From contig NZ_NULG01000007.1 in assembly GCF_002577195.1 (NCBI RefSeq), forward strand, positions 124,001-188,000: a stretch of 64,000 nt of DNA. Reading direction: 5' to 3'. The DNA is from Bacillus sp. AFS041924. Lineage in GTDB: Bacteria > Bacillota > Bacilli > Bacillales > Bacillaceae_G. Positions 16,469-25,641 of this stretch are shown here, piece by piece; positions within the stretch are counted from its first letter, which is position 1; the number at the start of each line of letters is the position of its first letter. A program made the translations under genes and the position numbers. The notes beneath the pieces are model-generated. The model saw only the letters and a list, made by a program, of their open reading frames with translations. It made no database searches and had not been told where the DNA came from.

Positions 16469-18538
16469 CTAACTTTCTCTATTTTGACTGGATTGTATTG
16501 ATTTTGACATAAGATGTTGTAAGTAATCCACACCTTCTGTAGTGATCTTTGTACCTGCTCTACCTCTACCTTTTGTTATAAACCCTTCTGATTCTAAATG
16601 ATCTAATCGAAGCCTAATTTGTTGCGTTGTTAAAAATGTGCCAGATTTTTTACTACGATTTGAAATAAATTCTCGACTTGCAGACTTACCTAAATCATTA
16701 CACTGTTTTATTGCTTCTAAAATAATAATATGTTCTTTTAATTCAAGCACACTAGACGGCATTTTAAATACATTTGTTTCTGATTGAGCTGATTGGTTTA
16801 AATCTGAAACAATATTATGTGGAAAATCATTTTTACTAATAATATGTCCATCACAAACCGTCAGCATATAATCGATCAATCCTTTTAATTCTCGAATATT
16901 TCCGGGCCAATCACGTAGCATTAAATCTTCTAATACATCATTCTTCATCGGAACCCACTTACCACTTTTCGTAATAAAATGTTTTGTTAATAATGGTATA
17001 TCCGTTCTTCGTAAACGTAATGGAGGAATAAAAAGACTTAAAACATTAAGTCGGTAAAATAAATCCGTACGAAATGCACCATCTGAAATTTTTTGATGAA
17101 TGTTCTTATTCGTAGCCGCTATCACTCGAACATTAATCGGAATAATTTTCCTTCCACCTATTCTACGAATTTCCTGTTCTTGTAGAACCCGTAATAAATG
17201 TGACTGAACATTTAAACTAATATCTCCGATTTCATCTAAGAAAATAGTGCCTCCATCTGCCATTTCAAAAAGACCTTTTTTTCCGCCCTTTTTAGCTCCT
17301 GTAAAAGACCCTTCTTCATAGCCAAATAATTCGCTCTCTAGTAAGCTCTCGGTAAATGCACTACAATTTACTGCCAAGAATGGTCCATTCTTTCTGAGAG
17401 AGCGCTGATGGATAGAATGTGCGAAAAGTTCTTTTCCTGTCCCCGTTTCACCTTGAATTAAGATGGGATGTTCAGCAGCTGCAAGCTTTTTCGCTATCTC
17501 CTTACATTTAACAATCGACTGATGTTCACCGATAATATCATCAAAATCATATCTAGCATAAAACCCTTGGTTTCGAAACTCTCTTTGTGCTGTTTTTTCA
17601 ATTTCAAATGCTTGATTTACACTTTTAAATGTTGCTACAACTCTACCCTCTTCTTTAATAAAAAATCGATAGATTACAATATCAACGTTATTTATTGTAA
17701 AAAATTTACTTTCTTCTTCACCATTTATGATAAATTCTTTAATTACTTGCTGCGAAATGATTTGATCGATCTTCATTCCTACCGCGTTTTCAGTTGAGAT
17801 TTGATAAAGTGCAGCTAACCGATCATTAAACACTGTGATCGTACTAAATTTATCAATTGCTAAAATACCATCATCAACTGCATCAACGACATTTTGAATA
17901 TGTTCATTTACTATTTTGGTTTCATGCTCGGCATGTATGAGCTTTCTTTGCAATTCAATAATATTTCGGATGTATTTCTCTGATATTAAGGAAGCGATTT
18001 TTTTATCCAGGTGACAGTATTCAACAATTTGCAAAATTGTCGTCATGTCAAAAAGACGTACGCCAATATCGATCACTTCTTTTATATGATGTGGACATAG
18101 ATGAGTCTCCCCTGGGGATATAGCTATATTTATGTCAGGATAATAGATTTGATCTAATTTGCGAGGAAAATAGTCCAAGTGATTAATTCCTAATTGATAC
18201 AAAGACTGAATCAGCTCAACCGTTGAATTATAATCGTCATTAACTACTAGTACTTTTGTTTCTCTAGTAATCCGTAAGAGCTTGTCTAAATTTTCATGAT
18301 TAGGCGTTCTTTTTCCAACCATCACATTCTTCGCATTAATATGAGCCATTTTTTCTGACTCTATTTTCGCTTCATTTGATGAATAAAGGATAATATCATC
18401 CTTTAACTCAAACTCAATTCCTTCTTCAGTTGAAAAACTTTTTATTGATAGATAGTCTCCTAGCAAATGTGAAAGCTGACTATACAATGCCCGCTTTGTT
18501 TTTACACTTCCTGTTATTAATGTTAGAGACATTTTCAC
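16469..18538 (-). CDS. Sigma-54-dependent transcriptional activator (PAS, AAA+, winged helix)
   Basis: A 689-residue enhancer-binding protein. Residues 1-210 are a sensory region of unclassified type, 213-320 a PAS-like domain (VVDAVDDGILAIDKFSTITVFN), and about 330-565 the AAA+ domain with Walker A GETGTGKE, Walker B and the sigma-54 loop ESELFGYEEGSFTGA. The loop reads GSFTGA instead of the usual GAFTGA. Instead of a Fis-type HTH the C-terminus resembles a winged helix (LTTQQIRLRLDHLESEGFITKGRGRAGTKIT). It is divergent from yfcC-iadA, which carry a consensus sigma-54 promoter, so it is almost certainly their activator, perhaps sensing a peptide or amino acid. Start is GTG 18538 or ATG 18532; neither has a strong ribosome site. 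Confidence 0.9.
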   Translation of the reverse strand: MKMSLTLITGSVKTKRALYSQLSHLLGDYLSIKSFSTEEGIEFELKDDIILYSSNEAKIESEKMAHINAKNVMVGKRTPNHENLDKLLRITRETKVLVVNDDYNSTVELIQSLYQLGINHLDYFPRKLDQIYYPDINIAISPGETHLCPHHIKEVIDIGVRLFDMTTILQIVEYCHLDKKIASLISEKYIRNIIELQRKLIHAEHETKIVNEHIQNVVDAVDDGILAIDKFSTITVFNDRLAALYQISTENAVGMKIDQIISQQVIKEFIINGEEESKFFTINNVDIVIYRFFIKEEGRVVATFKSVNQAFEIEKTAQREFRNQGFYARYDFDDIIGEHQSIVKCKEIAKKLAAAEHPILIQGETGTGKELFAHSIHQRSLRKNGPFLAVNCSAFTESLLESELFGYEEGSFTGAKKGGKKGLFEMADGGTIFLDEIGDISLNVQSHLLRVLQEQEIRRIGGRKIIPINVRVIAATNKNIHQKISDGAFRTDLFYRLNVLSLFIPPLRLRRTDIPLLTKHFITKSGKWVPMKNDVLEDLMLRDWPGNIRELKGLIDYMLTVCDGHIISKNDFPHNIVSDLNQSAQSETNVFKMPSSVLELKEHIIILEAIKQCNDLGKSASREFISNRSKKSGTFLTTQQIRLRLDHLESEGFITKGRGRAGTKITTEGVDYLQHLMSKSIQSSQNRES

Positions 18539-18565
18539 ACTACAACACCCATCCTATCTTAAATA

Positions 18566-18607
18566 ATTGGGTATATTATAACACCAAAAGAACCAAAAAC
18601 ACCCAAA
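18566..18607. promoter_or_regulatory. Possible enhancer sites for the sigma-54 activator
   Basis: TTGGGT...ACACCAAA and a further ACACCCAAA form inverted and direct half-sites about 50-90 bp upstream of the -24 box, the usual place for an enhancer. The pattern is suggestive only. Confidence 0.35.
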
Positions 18608-18655
18608 TAAAATCATTAATTGATTAGACTACCTTAAAAGTAGCCTTTTTAAACT

Positions 18656-18671
18656 TGGCACACTACTTGCT
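18656..18671 (+). promoter_or_regulatory. Sigma-54 (SigL) -24/-12 promoter of yfcC-iadA
   Basis: TGGCAC-N5-TTGCT matches the sigma-54 consensus (TGGCAC-N5-TTGCW) exactly, including GG and GC separated by 10 bp. It is oriented toward the YfcC-type transporter gene, with a leader of about 150 nt. Confidence 0.9.
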
Positions 18672-18724
18672 TATTATGAGTAAGTAGTCGTCATTTTAAT
18701 AAACTGTATTCTATCAAAGGAGGA

Positions 18725-18763
18725 ATGGAGATTGCTTTAATTAGTTTCGTATTTTCTTATTAA
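18725..18763 (+). CDS. Possible leader peptide, 12 codons
   Basis: In the leader of the sigma-54 transcript an AAAGGAGG ribosome site precedes ATG and the short frame MEIALISFVFSY. The spacing is only 1-2 bases, so initiation may be poor, and a TTG eight bases further on gives just two codons. Whether it is translated is unknown. Confidence 0.25.
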   Translation: MEIALISFVFSY

Positions 18764-18826
18764 AAGTTTAGTGTTTAAACGAATGGATTTATTAACTGTT
18801 TCTATTTTAATTAAAGGAGAAAATAG

Positions 18827-20248
18827 ATGAATCAGCTACAATCGCAGGAAATTTTGCCTAAAACTACAGCTAAAAAAGAAAAAACAACCAATGTTTTTAC
18901 ATTATTACTTATCATTTTAGTAGTCGCTACTGTCCTTACTCATTTTTTACCAGCGGGTGAATATGCACGAATTGATCGGGCTGGACATACTACAGTGGAT
19001 CCAAATTCTTTTAAATGGATCAAGTCTACACCAGTTAGTTTTTTTGAAATGACTAATTCAATTCATTTAGGGATGATAGAAGCCGCAAATATTATCTTTT
19101 TTATCTTAATTATTGGCGGATTTTTCGGAGTATTAAATGCTACCGGAACAGTTGAAGTATTAATTTCGACAATGGCTAAAAAGTTAGCTTCTCGCGAAAA
19201 GCTGTTAATCCCGATTATGATGTTTTTCTTTGCTATAGGGGGTTCATTAATGGGTATGGCTGAAGAAACATTAGCCTATATTCCTTTATTAATTCCGCTA
19301 GCACTCGCGTTAGGTTTTGACACAATTACAGGAACGGCAATTGTATTAGTTGGTGCATCTTCGGGTTTTACAACAGCTATAATGAATCCTTTCACAGTAG
19401 GAATTGCACAAGGGATAGCTGAACTACCTACCTTTTCAGGAATTGGATTTCGACTAATATTATTCGTGGTCGTTTATCTTGTTTCAGTCCTATTCGTTTA
19501 CCGTTATGCAATGAAGGTTTTGAAAAATCCTACTATTGGAATTTACGGCAAGTACTCATTGGAGCAAACAAATGTGATTTTAACATCTAAAGAAAAGCTC
19601 ACTTCAAGACATAAACTAATTTTTATGACTTTTCTTATCAACTATATCGTTCTAGCTTTTGGTGTAATAAAGTTTCAATGGTATATTACAGAAATCGCTT
19701 CGTTGTTTATCCTTCTAACTGTTGCTATTGGAATAATTGGGAATTTATCTATTGATCATCTCGTTAAATCATTTACTCAAGGTTCTGCATCATTAATAAA
19801 CGGCGCGCTAATTATCGGCGTGTCACGTGCTATTGTAGTAGTTTTAAACCAAGGTCATATCGTTGATCCAATGCTTCATGAAGTTTCAGAAGCAATTAAG
19901 CATATTCCCTCTTACTTAAGTGTAATTGGAATGTATAATTTCCAAGCTGCCATTCACTTTATATTAGCCTCTGGGAGTGGACATGCAATGTTAACAATGC
20001 CGATTATGGCACCGTTAGCTGACTTATTAGACATAACACGTCAAACAGCTGTATTATCTTTCTCATTTGCAGATGGTATCGGAAACATTATTTTCCCAAC
20101 AGCAGGTACATTAATGGCAGGGCTGGCAATTGCGGGGATTCCTTGGACTAAATGGGCTAAATGGATTTTCCCACTAGTATTGGTTCAATATTTGATTGGA
20201 TTAATAGCAGTACTTGTCGCTCACTTTATTCAATACGGCCCATTTTAA
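18827..20248 (+). CDS. YfcC-family transporter (peptide/amino-acid anion type)
   Basis: The 473-residue membrane protein of the YfcC/DcuC-like (ion transporter) superfamily has about 12 hydrophobic segments. Recognisable are THFLPAGEYARID near the N-terminus, the GGSLMGMAEETLAYIPLLIPLA segment and the C-terminal LASGSGHAMLTMPIMAPL with SFADGIGNIIFPTAGTLMAGLAIAG, which are characteristic of YfcC. Relatives are annotated as C4-dicarboxylate or basic amino-acid/peptide transporters. It shares the sigma-54 transcript with isoaspartyl dipeptidase 42 bp downstream, so uptake of a beta-aspartyl peptide or its parts is the natural inference. The ATG follows AAAGGAGAAAAT. Confidence 0.85.
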   Translation: MNQLQSQEILPKTTAKKEKTTNVFTLLLIILVVATVLTHFLPAGEYARIDRAGHTTVDPNSFKWIKSTPVSFFEMTNSIHLGMIEAANIIFFILIIGGFFGVLNATGTVEVLISTMAKKLASREKLLIPIMMFFFAIGGSLMGMAEETLAYIPLLIPLALALGFDTITGTAIVLVGASSGFTTAIMNPFTVGIAQGIAELPTFSGIGFRLILFVVVYLVSVLFVYRYAMKVLKNPTIGIYGKYSLEQTNVILTSKEKLTSRHKLIFMTFLINYIVLAFGVIKFQWYITEIASLFILLTVAIGIIGNLSIDHLVKSFTQGSASLINGALIIGVSRAIVVVLNQGHIVDPMLHEVSEAIKHIPSYLSVIGMYNFQAAIHFILASGSGHAMLTMPIMAPLADLLDITRQTAVLSFSFADGIGNIIFPTAGTLMAGLAIAGIPWTKWAKWIFPLVLVQYLIGLIAVLVAHFIQYGPF

Positions 20249-20290
20249 AAATAAAATATAAATCACTTACATTATTAGGAGGAAAACTAG

Positions 20291-21463
20291 TTGTTAACTT
20301 TAATAAAAAACGGTCAAGTATACACACCACATTCGATTGGTCGCAAAGACATACTGATTGCGAGCGGAAAAATTATCTTAATTGCGGATCGTATTCCATT
20401 ACCTCCTGACACATATAATTGCAAGATAATAGATGCCACCAACAATGTAGTAGTACCAGGTTTTATTGATTCACATGTTCATATTATCGGTGGTGGAGGA
20501 GAAGGTGGATTCAAAACACGTACACCTGAATTAATGTTAACTTCTGCTACTACTGCAGGTGTCACTACTTTGGTTGGTTTACTTGGTACAGATGGAACAA
20601 CAAGAAGAATGGAAAGTCTTCTTGCAAAGGCAAGAGGTTTAGAGGAGGAAGGTATTACATGTTATATTCATACGGGTTCTTATCATGTCCCCGTAAAAAC
20701 GTTAACGAGTAAAATTGAAGACGACATACTATTAATTGATAAAATAATTGGTGTCGGTGAAATCGCTATTTCGGATCACCGTTCTTCAGAACCTACATTT
20801 GAAGAATTGGTAAAAATCGCTACCGCCGCCCGAAATGGTGGTATTTTGTCCGGCAAGGCTGGAGTATTGGAAATTCATGTGGGGGATGGCTCTGATAAAC
20901 TCTCTCTATTACATGAAATAATTGATAAAACAAACATCCCAATACGTCATTTCCACCCTACACATATTAATCGTAATGAAGAGTTATTTAACGCAGGAAT
21001 TCAATATGCACTAAAAGGTGGATATGTAGATTTTACAACAAGTACAATCCCTCAGTTTTTAGAGGAAGGCGAGGTCAAATGTAGCAAAGGGTTACGCATG
21101 ATGCTCGAGCATGGTGTATCTATTGGGAATATAACTTTTTCATCTGATGCACAGGCAAGTCTTCCTTTTTTTGATATGAATGGTGAGTATCTTGGCCTTC
21201 AAGTCGGAAAAATGGCCTCTCTTTTCCAAGAAGTAAAAGATGCAATATTAGAAGAAGCTATTCCATTAGAAACGGCTATTCAAGTTATAACATCCAACCC
21301 TGCACAAGTGCTAAAGCTACCTCAAAAAGGGTGTCTACAAGTAGGTAAGGATGCAGACCTTGTACTATTACAACAAGATAACTTAGAAATTGAAACAGTT
21401 ATTGCAAACGGAAAAATAATGTTAGAAAAAGGAATTCCGATCGTAAAAGGAACATTCGAATAA
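20291..21463 (+). CDS. iadA: Isoaspartyl (beta-aspartyl) dipeptidase
   Basis: The 390-residue amidohydrolase-superfamily enzyme removes iso-Asp residues from dipeptides. Visible are the first metal motif DSHVHIIGGGGEGGFKTRTPE (HxH plus the Gly-rich loop typical of IadA), the GEIAISDHRSS block, HPTHINRNEELF, and a late DAQASLPFFD carrying the metal Asp. Length equals E. coli IadA (390). The TTG start at 20291 lies 8 bases after AGGAGG. The sigma-54-controlled pair with a YfcC transporter points to use of beta-aspartyl peptides as nitrogen or carbon source. Confidence 0.93.
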   Translation: MLTLIKNGQVYTPHSIGRKDILIASGKIILIADRIPLPPDTYNCKIIDATNNVVVPGFIDSHVHIIGGGGEGGFKTRTPELMLTSATTAGVTTLVGLLGTDGTTRRMESLLAKARGLEEEGITCYIHTGSYHVPVKTLTSKIEDDILLIDKIIGVGEIAISDHRSSEPTFEELVKIATAARNGGILSGKAGVLEIHVGDGSDKLSLLHEIIDKTNIPIRHFHPTHINRNEELFNAGIQYALKGGYVDFTTSTIPQFLEEGEVKCSKGLRMMLEHGVSIGNITFSSDAQASLPFFDMNGEYLGLQVGKMASLFQEVKDAILEEAIPLETAIQVITSNPAQVLKLPQKGCLQVGKDADLVLLQQDNLEIETVIANGKIMLEKGIPIVKGTFE

Positions 21464-21491
21464 GGACGAATTCTTTCTTATTTACTTAATG

Positions 21492-21530
21492 ACAAAAACC
21501 AGAAAAACTCGTTAGTTTTTCTGGTTTTTG
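21492..21530. terminator. Bidirectional terminator between iadA and the M20 hydrolase gene
   Basis: CAAAAACCAGAAAAACT / AGTTTTTCTGGTTTTTG is a 17-bp perfect stem with a 5-nt loop, usable by both convergent genes. Confidence 0.9.
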
Positions 21531-21553
21531 TATTTTATTCATTTTTAAGTTAA

Positions 21554-22744
21554 CTATTTTTCAGTCTGCTGAAATTCAGTTTGAACCTTTTCTAAAAGAT
21601 TTTTTTCGGTAATTAATCGATACCCTGTTAGGGCCAATGCCTTCGCCCCTGTTATTAGAGCTTGATCACCTTGTAGCGACCGGGCAGCTTCACGGAACTC
21701 ATTCGTATGAGCAACTAAATCATCAGGTCCAATTTTAATATATGCGTGAGAAGTTGGAACAACGTGACTTACATTTCCTGCATCAGTAGATCCAAGTCCA
21801 CCATTTTTTTCTTTTACTTCTTCACCTAATAACGTTAATTCTTCACCTACAATACGATCGAGTGAACGGTTGATAATAAAATCATGAACTTCATTTTGAA
21901 ATCTTTCAATTTTAACAGTACTACCAGTTGCGAGTGCCGCTCCTTGAGCAATATTACGAATCTTAGTGGACACTTCTTCCGTTTGTTTCCATGTACTAGC
22001 TCGAATGAAGAATCTTGCTGAAGCATACTCTGGAATAATATTTGGCGCATCGCCTCCATGAGTGATTATTCCATGAATACGCACATCACTAGAAAGTTGC
22101 TGACGAAGAGCACTAATTCCATTAAATAACTGGATTACAGCATCTAGGGCATTAATTCCATGTTCTGGTGCTCCAGCAGCATGGGCTGCTCTACCATAAA
22201 AATGGAAGTCTAACGGATCTACTGCCAAAGTTGGACTAGACAATTCTGTATTACCACTTGGATGAAGCATTAGAGCTGCATCAATGCCTTCTAATAATCC
22301 ATTTTTCACGAAACTCCCCTTGGCACTTCCATTTGGTCCACCCTCTTCTGCAGGTGTTCCAAATATGACAACTTCTCCTCCAGTCTCAGAAATGACTTCA
22401 GCTAAGGCAATACCTGCAGCTACACTCGTTGTCCCAATAATATTATGTCCACATGCATGACCAAGACCAGGAAGTGCATCGTATTCTGCTAAAAAGGCGA
22501 TGCTAGGACCTTGCTTTGACGATGTTTTTCTTGCCACAAATCCTGTTTCATGACCCGCGATATTTCGTGATACATCAAAACCAGCTTCTACTAAAATCCT
22601 AGTATGTGTTTCTGATGCAAAAAACTCTTGATTACCTATTTCTGGTTTCGCATGAATTTGGTGGCTAGTTTCTATATAGAATTCCTTTGATTCCTCAATA
22701 CTTTTCACAATTTGATCTCTATGTGTCTCAGTTTGGACTGCCAT
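21554..22744 (-). CDS. M20D-family amidohydrolase / N-acyl amino acid deacylase
   Basis: The 396-residue enzyme has the M20D pattern: HACGHN (metal Cys-His block) near residues 100-105, the catalytic GTPAEEGG, the dimerisation domain with YGRAAHAAGAPEHG, and a closing Gly-Ser-Thr-Asp-Ala-Gly-Asn block. Family members remove acyl groups from amino acids or split aminobenzoyl-glutamate. It is the last gene of the riboswitch-controlled metNIQ operon (60 bp after metQ), so an N-acylated or otherwise blocked methionine or sulfur amino acid is the likely substrate. The ATG is 10 bases after AAGGGAG. Confidence 0.88.
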   Translation of the reverse strand: MAVQTETHRDQIVKSIEESKEFYIETSHQIHAKPEIGNQEFFASETHTRILVEAGFDVSRNIAGHETGFVARKTSSKQGPSIAFLAEYDALPGLGHACGHNIIGTTSVAAGIALAEVISETGGEVVIFGTPAEEGGPNGSAKGSFVKNGLLEGIDAALMLHPSGNTELSSPTLAVDPLDFHFYGRAAHAAGAPEHGINALDAVIQLFNGISALRQQLSSDVRIHGIITHGGDAPNIIPEYASARFFIRASTWKQTEEVSTKIRNIAQGAALATGSTVKIERFQNEVHDFIINRSLDRIVGEELTLLGEEVKEKNGGLGSTDAGNVSHVVPTSHAYIKIGPDDLVAHTNEFREAARSLQGDQALITGAKALALTGYRLITEKNLLEKVQTEFQQTEK

Positions 22745-22804
22745 GTGACCAATCTCCCTTCTAGTCTTTTATATTAGAATGAACCTAGTTTAATATGATC
22801 GCTC

Positions 22805-23650
22805 TTATAGATTTTTAATTTTTCCGATTGAAATGACAACCGGAACCGTTGCACCTTTATCACGTTTAATAATGTAATCATGAACCTCTTTTGATTGATA
22901 CGCCTTCACAATTTTTAAATAATCCTTGTCATTTTTATCCTTCGTACGAGAAGCAATAACATTGATATACGGCATTGCAGCTTTTTCATTCGGGTCTTCT
23001 TTATAAAGTGGGTCCTTAGCAGGATCTAGGCCCGCTTGAACGGCGAATCCATTATTAATGATTGCTGCTGCCACATCCTCCAACGATCTAGCTGTTTGCC
23101 CCGCTGCAATAGGTTTGATTTTTAGATGCTTAGGGTTCTCTTTAATTTGTTCAATACTTCCTTTTGGGTCAAAATTATCTACTAAACTAATTAACTTTGA
23201 AGATTGTAATAGTTTAAGAGCACGGCCTGCATTCGTCACATCATTTGGTATCGTAATCGTTGCACCATTTGGAATATCACTTAGGTTTTTATATTTATGT
23301 GAATAAATTCCCATTGGGGCGATAACTGTTGAACCAATCGCAGCAATATCTAAATTATGATCCCCTTTAAATTGGTTCATATAAGTAATCGTTTGAAAAG
23401 CATTTAAATCAAGGCTACCATCATTTAGTGCTGTATTTGGCTGAACATAATCTGAAAAAGAAATGATTTTTAATTTAATGCCGTCACTTTTTACTTGCTT
23501 TTGTATAATTCTCCAAAGATCATTGTCATCACCGTTTATTCCAATCTTAACTGTTCTCGTTTTGTTACCTGCTGATTCTTTAGAGCCACATGCTGCCAAT
23601 ACCGAAACTGTTAATAATAATACTGCAAAAAAAGTAAAAAACTTTTTCAT
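22805..23650 (-). CDS. metQ: Methionine-type ABC transporter substrate-binding lipoprotein
   Basis: The 281-residue NlpA/MetQ-family lipoprotein has a signal peptide ending in the lipobox LAAC (MKKFFTFFAVLLLTVSVLAAC), then KIGINGDDNDLW, NAFQTITYMNQF and GATITIPNDVTNAGRALKLLQ, all family hallmarks. A longer frame to 23680 exists, but AGGAGGAAAAGAGG sits just before ATG 23650 and that start begins the signal peptide. The ATG overlaps the metI stop (ATGA). It binds D/L-methionine or related sulfur compounds outside the membrane. Confidence 0.93.
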   Translation of the reverse strand: MKKFFTFFAVLLLTVSVLAACGSKESAGNKTRTVKIGINGDDNDLWRIIQKQVKSDGIKLKIISFSDYVQPNTALNDGSLDLNAFQTITYMNQFKGDHNLDIAAIGSTVIAPMGIYSHKYKNLSDIPNGATITIPNDVTNAGRALKLLQSSKLISLVDNFDPKGSIEQIKENPKHLKIKPIAAGQTARSLEDVAAAIINNGFAVQAGLDPAKDPLYKEDPNEKAAMPYINVIASRTKDKNDKDYLKIVKAYQSKEVHDYIIKRDKGATVPVVISIGKIKNL

Positions 23651-24315
23651 CCTCTTTTCCTCCTCACATATCTTGACCACGTATTCCCTAAACTTTGAAT
23701 GATTTGAACAATCAATACTAGTAATACAACCGTAATGACAATAACTACGGTTTCAAATCGTTGATAACCATATGTAATAGCTAAGTCACCTAAACCACCA
23801 GCCCCAACGGCACCAGCTGCTGCAGTTGATCCAATCAATCCAATCGTTGCCGTTGTAAATGAAAGAATCAACGATGGAATCGCTTCAGGTAAAATAAACT
23901 TCACAATGATTTGAAACTTTGTTGCTCCCATTGCATAGGCTGTTTCCAGCACTCCTTTATCTACCTCAAGCATGGAGTTCTCTATCAATCTTGCTAAATA
24001 AGGTCCAACAAAAATCGACAGTGGAACGATTGCTGCAACAACGCCAATAGATGTTCCCGTCAATAATCTAGTAAACGGAATGATGGCAACTAGCAAAATA
24101 ATAAATGGCACAGATCTCAAAATATTAATAATGGTATTTAACAACGTAAAGACTGGTTTATTTTCCATAATATGTCCGGGCCTTGTTACAACCAAGATAA
24201 TACCTAAGGGTAATCCTATGATTGTTCCAAAAATAAACGACCCTAGTACAGTTAGAAATGTTTCTTGGCATGCCTGCAAAAACTGTGGCCAGAAGAATTC
24301 CCAATTAAGCTCCAA
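23647..24315 (-). CDS. metI: Methionine-type ABC transporter permease
   Basis: The 222-residue permease has five hydrophobic segments. The cytoplasmic coupling motif EVDKGVLETAYAMGATKFQIIVKFILPEA (EAA loop) and TATIGLIGSTAAAGAVGAGGLGDLAITYGYQRF are typical MetI. The TTG start, 9 bases after GGAGG, overlaps the end of metN, and its stop overlaps metQ, so all three are translationally coupled. Confidence 0.93.
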   Translation of the reverse strand: MELNWEFFWPQFLQACQETFLTVLGSFIFGTIIGLPLGIILVVTRPGHIMENKPVFTLLNTIINILRSVPFIILLVAIIPFTRLLTGTSIGVVAAIVPLSIFVGPYLARLIENSMLEVDKGVLETAYAMGATKFQIIVKFILPEAIPSLILSFTTATIGLIGSTAAAGAVGAGGLGDLAITYGYQRFETVVIVITVVLLVLIVQIIQSLGNTWSRYVRRKRG

Positions 24316-25321
24316 TTATCTCAACCTCCTTTATATCGATTCCTTTTTCTAAAATAAATTTAATTGCTTTTGCACTTTCTTCTTTTGATCCTTCTAATTC
24401 AACAAGTAAATTCCCATACGGTCTTTCTTGTAGCTCCGTAATCGATCCATAAAGAATGTTTAAATGAATATCGAATTTTTTAAGAACCTCCGATATTAAA
24501 GGATTGGCTGCCTTGTCTCCTAGAAAGACTAATTGATAATATTTTCCCTTTGGGAGTGATTTCGTTAATTTAGTTGGCACCTCATTTTGTAATACGGTAT
24601 TAACAAAATTCTTTGTAATGCTTTTTTGTGGATTTGTAAAAACGTCGTAAACATTACCTTCTTCTACAATTTCTCCACCATCAATGACGGCCACTTTATC
24701 ACATAAATCTCGAATAACACTCATTTCATGAGTAATGAGGAAAATGGTAAGATGATAAGATTTATTTACTTTTCTTAAAAGCTCCAATACATTCTTTGTT
24801 GTTTCAGGGTCTAATGCAGATGTTGCTTCATCGCATAATAGAAGATCTGGGTCTGTTACAAGTGCCCTTGCTATTCCCACTCTTTGCTTTTGCCCTCCCG
24901 ATAAATGTCCTGGATAAACATCTTGTTTCCCTGACAGTCCAACAAATTCGATTAATTCCATTACCTTTTCCTGAACATCCTGTTTCTTCTTTCCTTCAAG
25001 GTAAAGTGGCATTGCTATATTATCGAACACCGTTTTTGCTGAAAGTAAATTAAAGTGTTGAAATATGACGCCAATTTTTCTACGTGTCTTACGTAATTCC
25101 TCTTCGTTTAATGCCATCAAGTTCAATCCATCAATCGAAACTGAGCCTTCAGTTGGTTCTTCAAGTCTATTTAAACAACGAATCAATGTACTTTTTCCTG
25201 CTCCTGAAAAGCCAATGATTCCATAAATTTCTCCTTTCTCAATTTTCATATTAATATTTTGCAAAGCTTTAATTGATGGCCTTCCAGGATAAACCTTGGA
25301 AACATTTTTAATCTCAATCAA
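24305..25321 (-). CDS. metN: Methionine-type ABC transporter ATP-binding protein with NIL domain
   Basis: The 338-residue ATPase has Walker A GFSGAGKST, signature LSGGQKQR, Walker B LLLCDEATSALD, and a C-terminal NIL domain (from about residue 255: KYYQLVFLGDKAANPLISEVLKKFDIHLNILYG...), the regulatory domain that binds methionine. An earlier TTG at 25336 overlaps the GGAGG site; TTG 25321 lies 8 bases downstream of it and is the better start. It is the first gene behind the SAM riboswitch. Confidence 0.94.
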   Translation of the reverse strand: MIEIKNVSKVYPGRPSIKALQNINMKIEKGEIYGIIGFSGAGKSTLIRCLNRLEEPTEGSVSIDGLNLMALNEEELRKTRRKIGVIFQHFNLLSAKTVFDNIAMPLYLEGKKKQDVQEKVMELIEFVGLSGKQDVYPGHLSGGQKQRVGIARALVTDPDLLLCDEATSALDPETTKNVLELLRKVNKSYHLTIFLITHEMSVIRDLCDKVAVIDGGEIVEEGNVYDVFTNPQKSITKNFVNTVLQNEVPTKLTKSLPKGKYYQLVFLGDKAANPLISEVLKKFDIHLNILYGSITELQERPYGNLLVELEGSKEESAKAIKFILEKGIDIKEVEIIGA

Positions 25322-25423
25322 ATTTATTTCCTCCAATGCAAGTAATATCTAAAACTAAGTATTCACATTTGAAAACTAGGGATTATATTTGTTTTTCCCT
25401 CTTTTTTTCTCTCATAACTCATC

Positions 25424-25469
25424 AAAAAACCCCTCTCCTTATCCAATAACACAGATAAGAAGAGGGGTT
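25424..25469 (-). terminator. Expression-platform terminator of the S-box riboswitch
   Basis: The long stem AACCCCTCTTCTTATC / GATAAGGAGAGGGGTT ends in six T. Its inner CTTATC can alternatively pair with aptamer sequence, the usual antiterminator switch. Confidence 0.9.
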
Positions 25470-25608
25470 AAATATATAAGCCACTTTACTTCTTATCTTT
25501 CAAATCGCTTAAACGATTTGCAGGAATTAGCACGGTATTTGTTACGAAACAACAAACCCGTTGCCGAGGTATCGTAGGGCCAGTCCCTCCACCTCTCTGG
25601 ATAAGTAA
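25424..25608 (-). promoter_or_regulatory. SAM-I (S-box) riboswitch with terminator, leader of metNIQ operon
   Basis: On the minus strand the aptamer begins near 25608 with CTTATCCAGAGAGGTGGAGG, continues GACTGGCCCTACGATACCTCGGCAACGG, CCGTGCTAATTCC, and closes with GATAAG near 25492. These are the invariant S-box blocks: kink-turn, P1/P2 junction, P3 and P4. An intrinsic terminator follows at 25424-25469 (AACCCCTC...GAGGGGTT then T6). With high SAM, transcription should stop before metN. This is a direct sequence match to a well-known RNA family. Confidence 0.97.
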
Positions 25609-25641
25609 TAGAATTTATTAAGTTTTAAAATGATTGTGTTT

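Noticed and set aside
25470..25490. TAAGCCACTTTACTTC resembling the 21-bp tandem repeat unit
   Set aside because: A single partial match inside the riboswitch leader, likely chance.
25389..25577. Plus-strand frame of 62 codons
   Set aside because: It is the antisense of the S-box riboswitch; no ribosome site.
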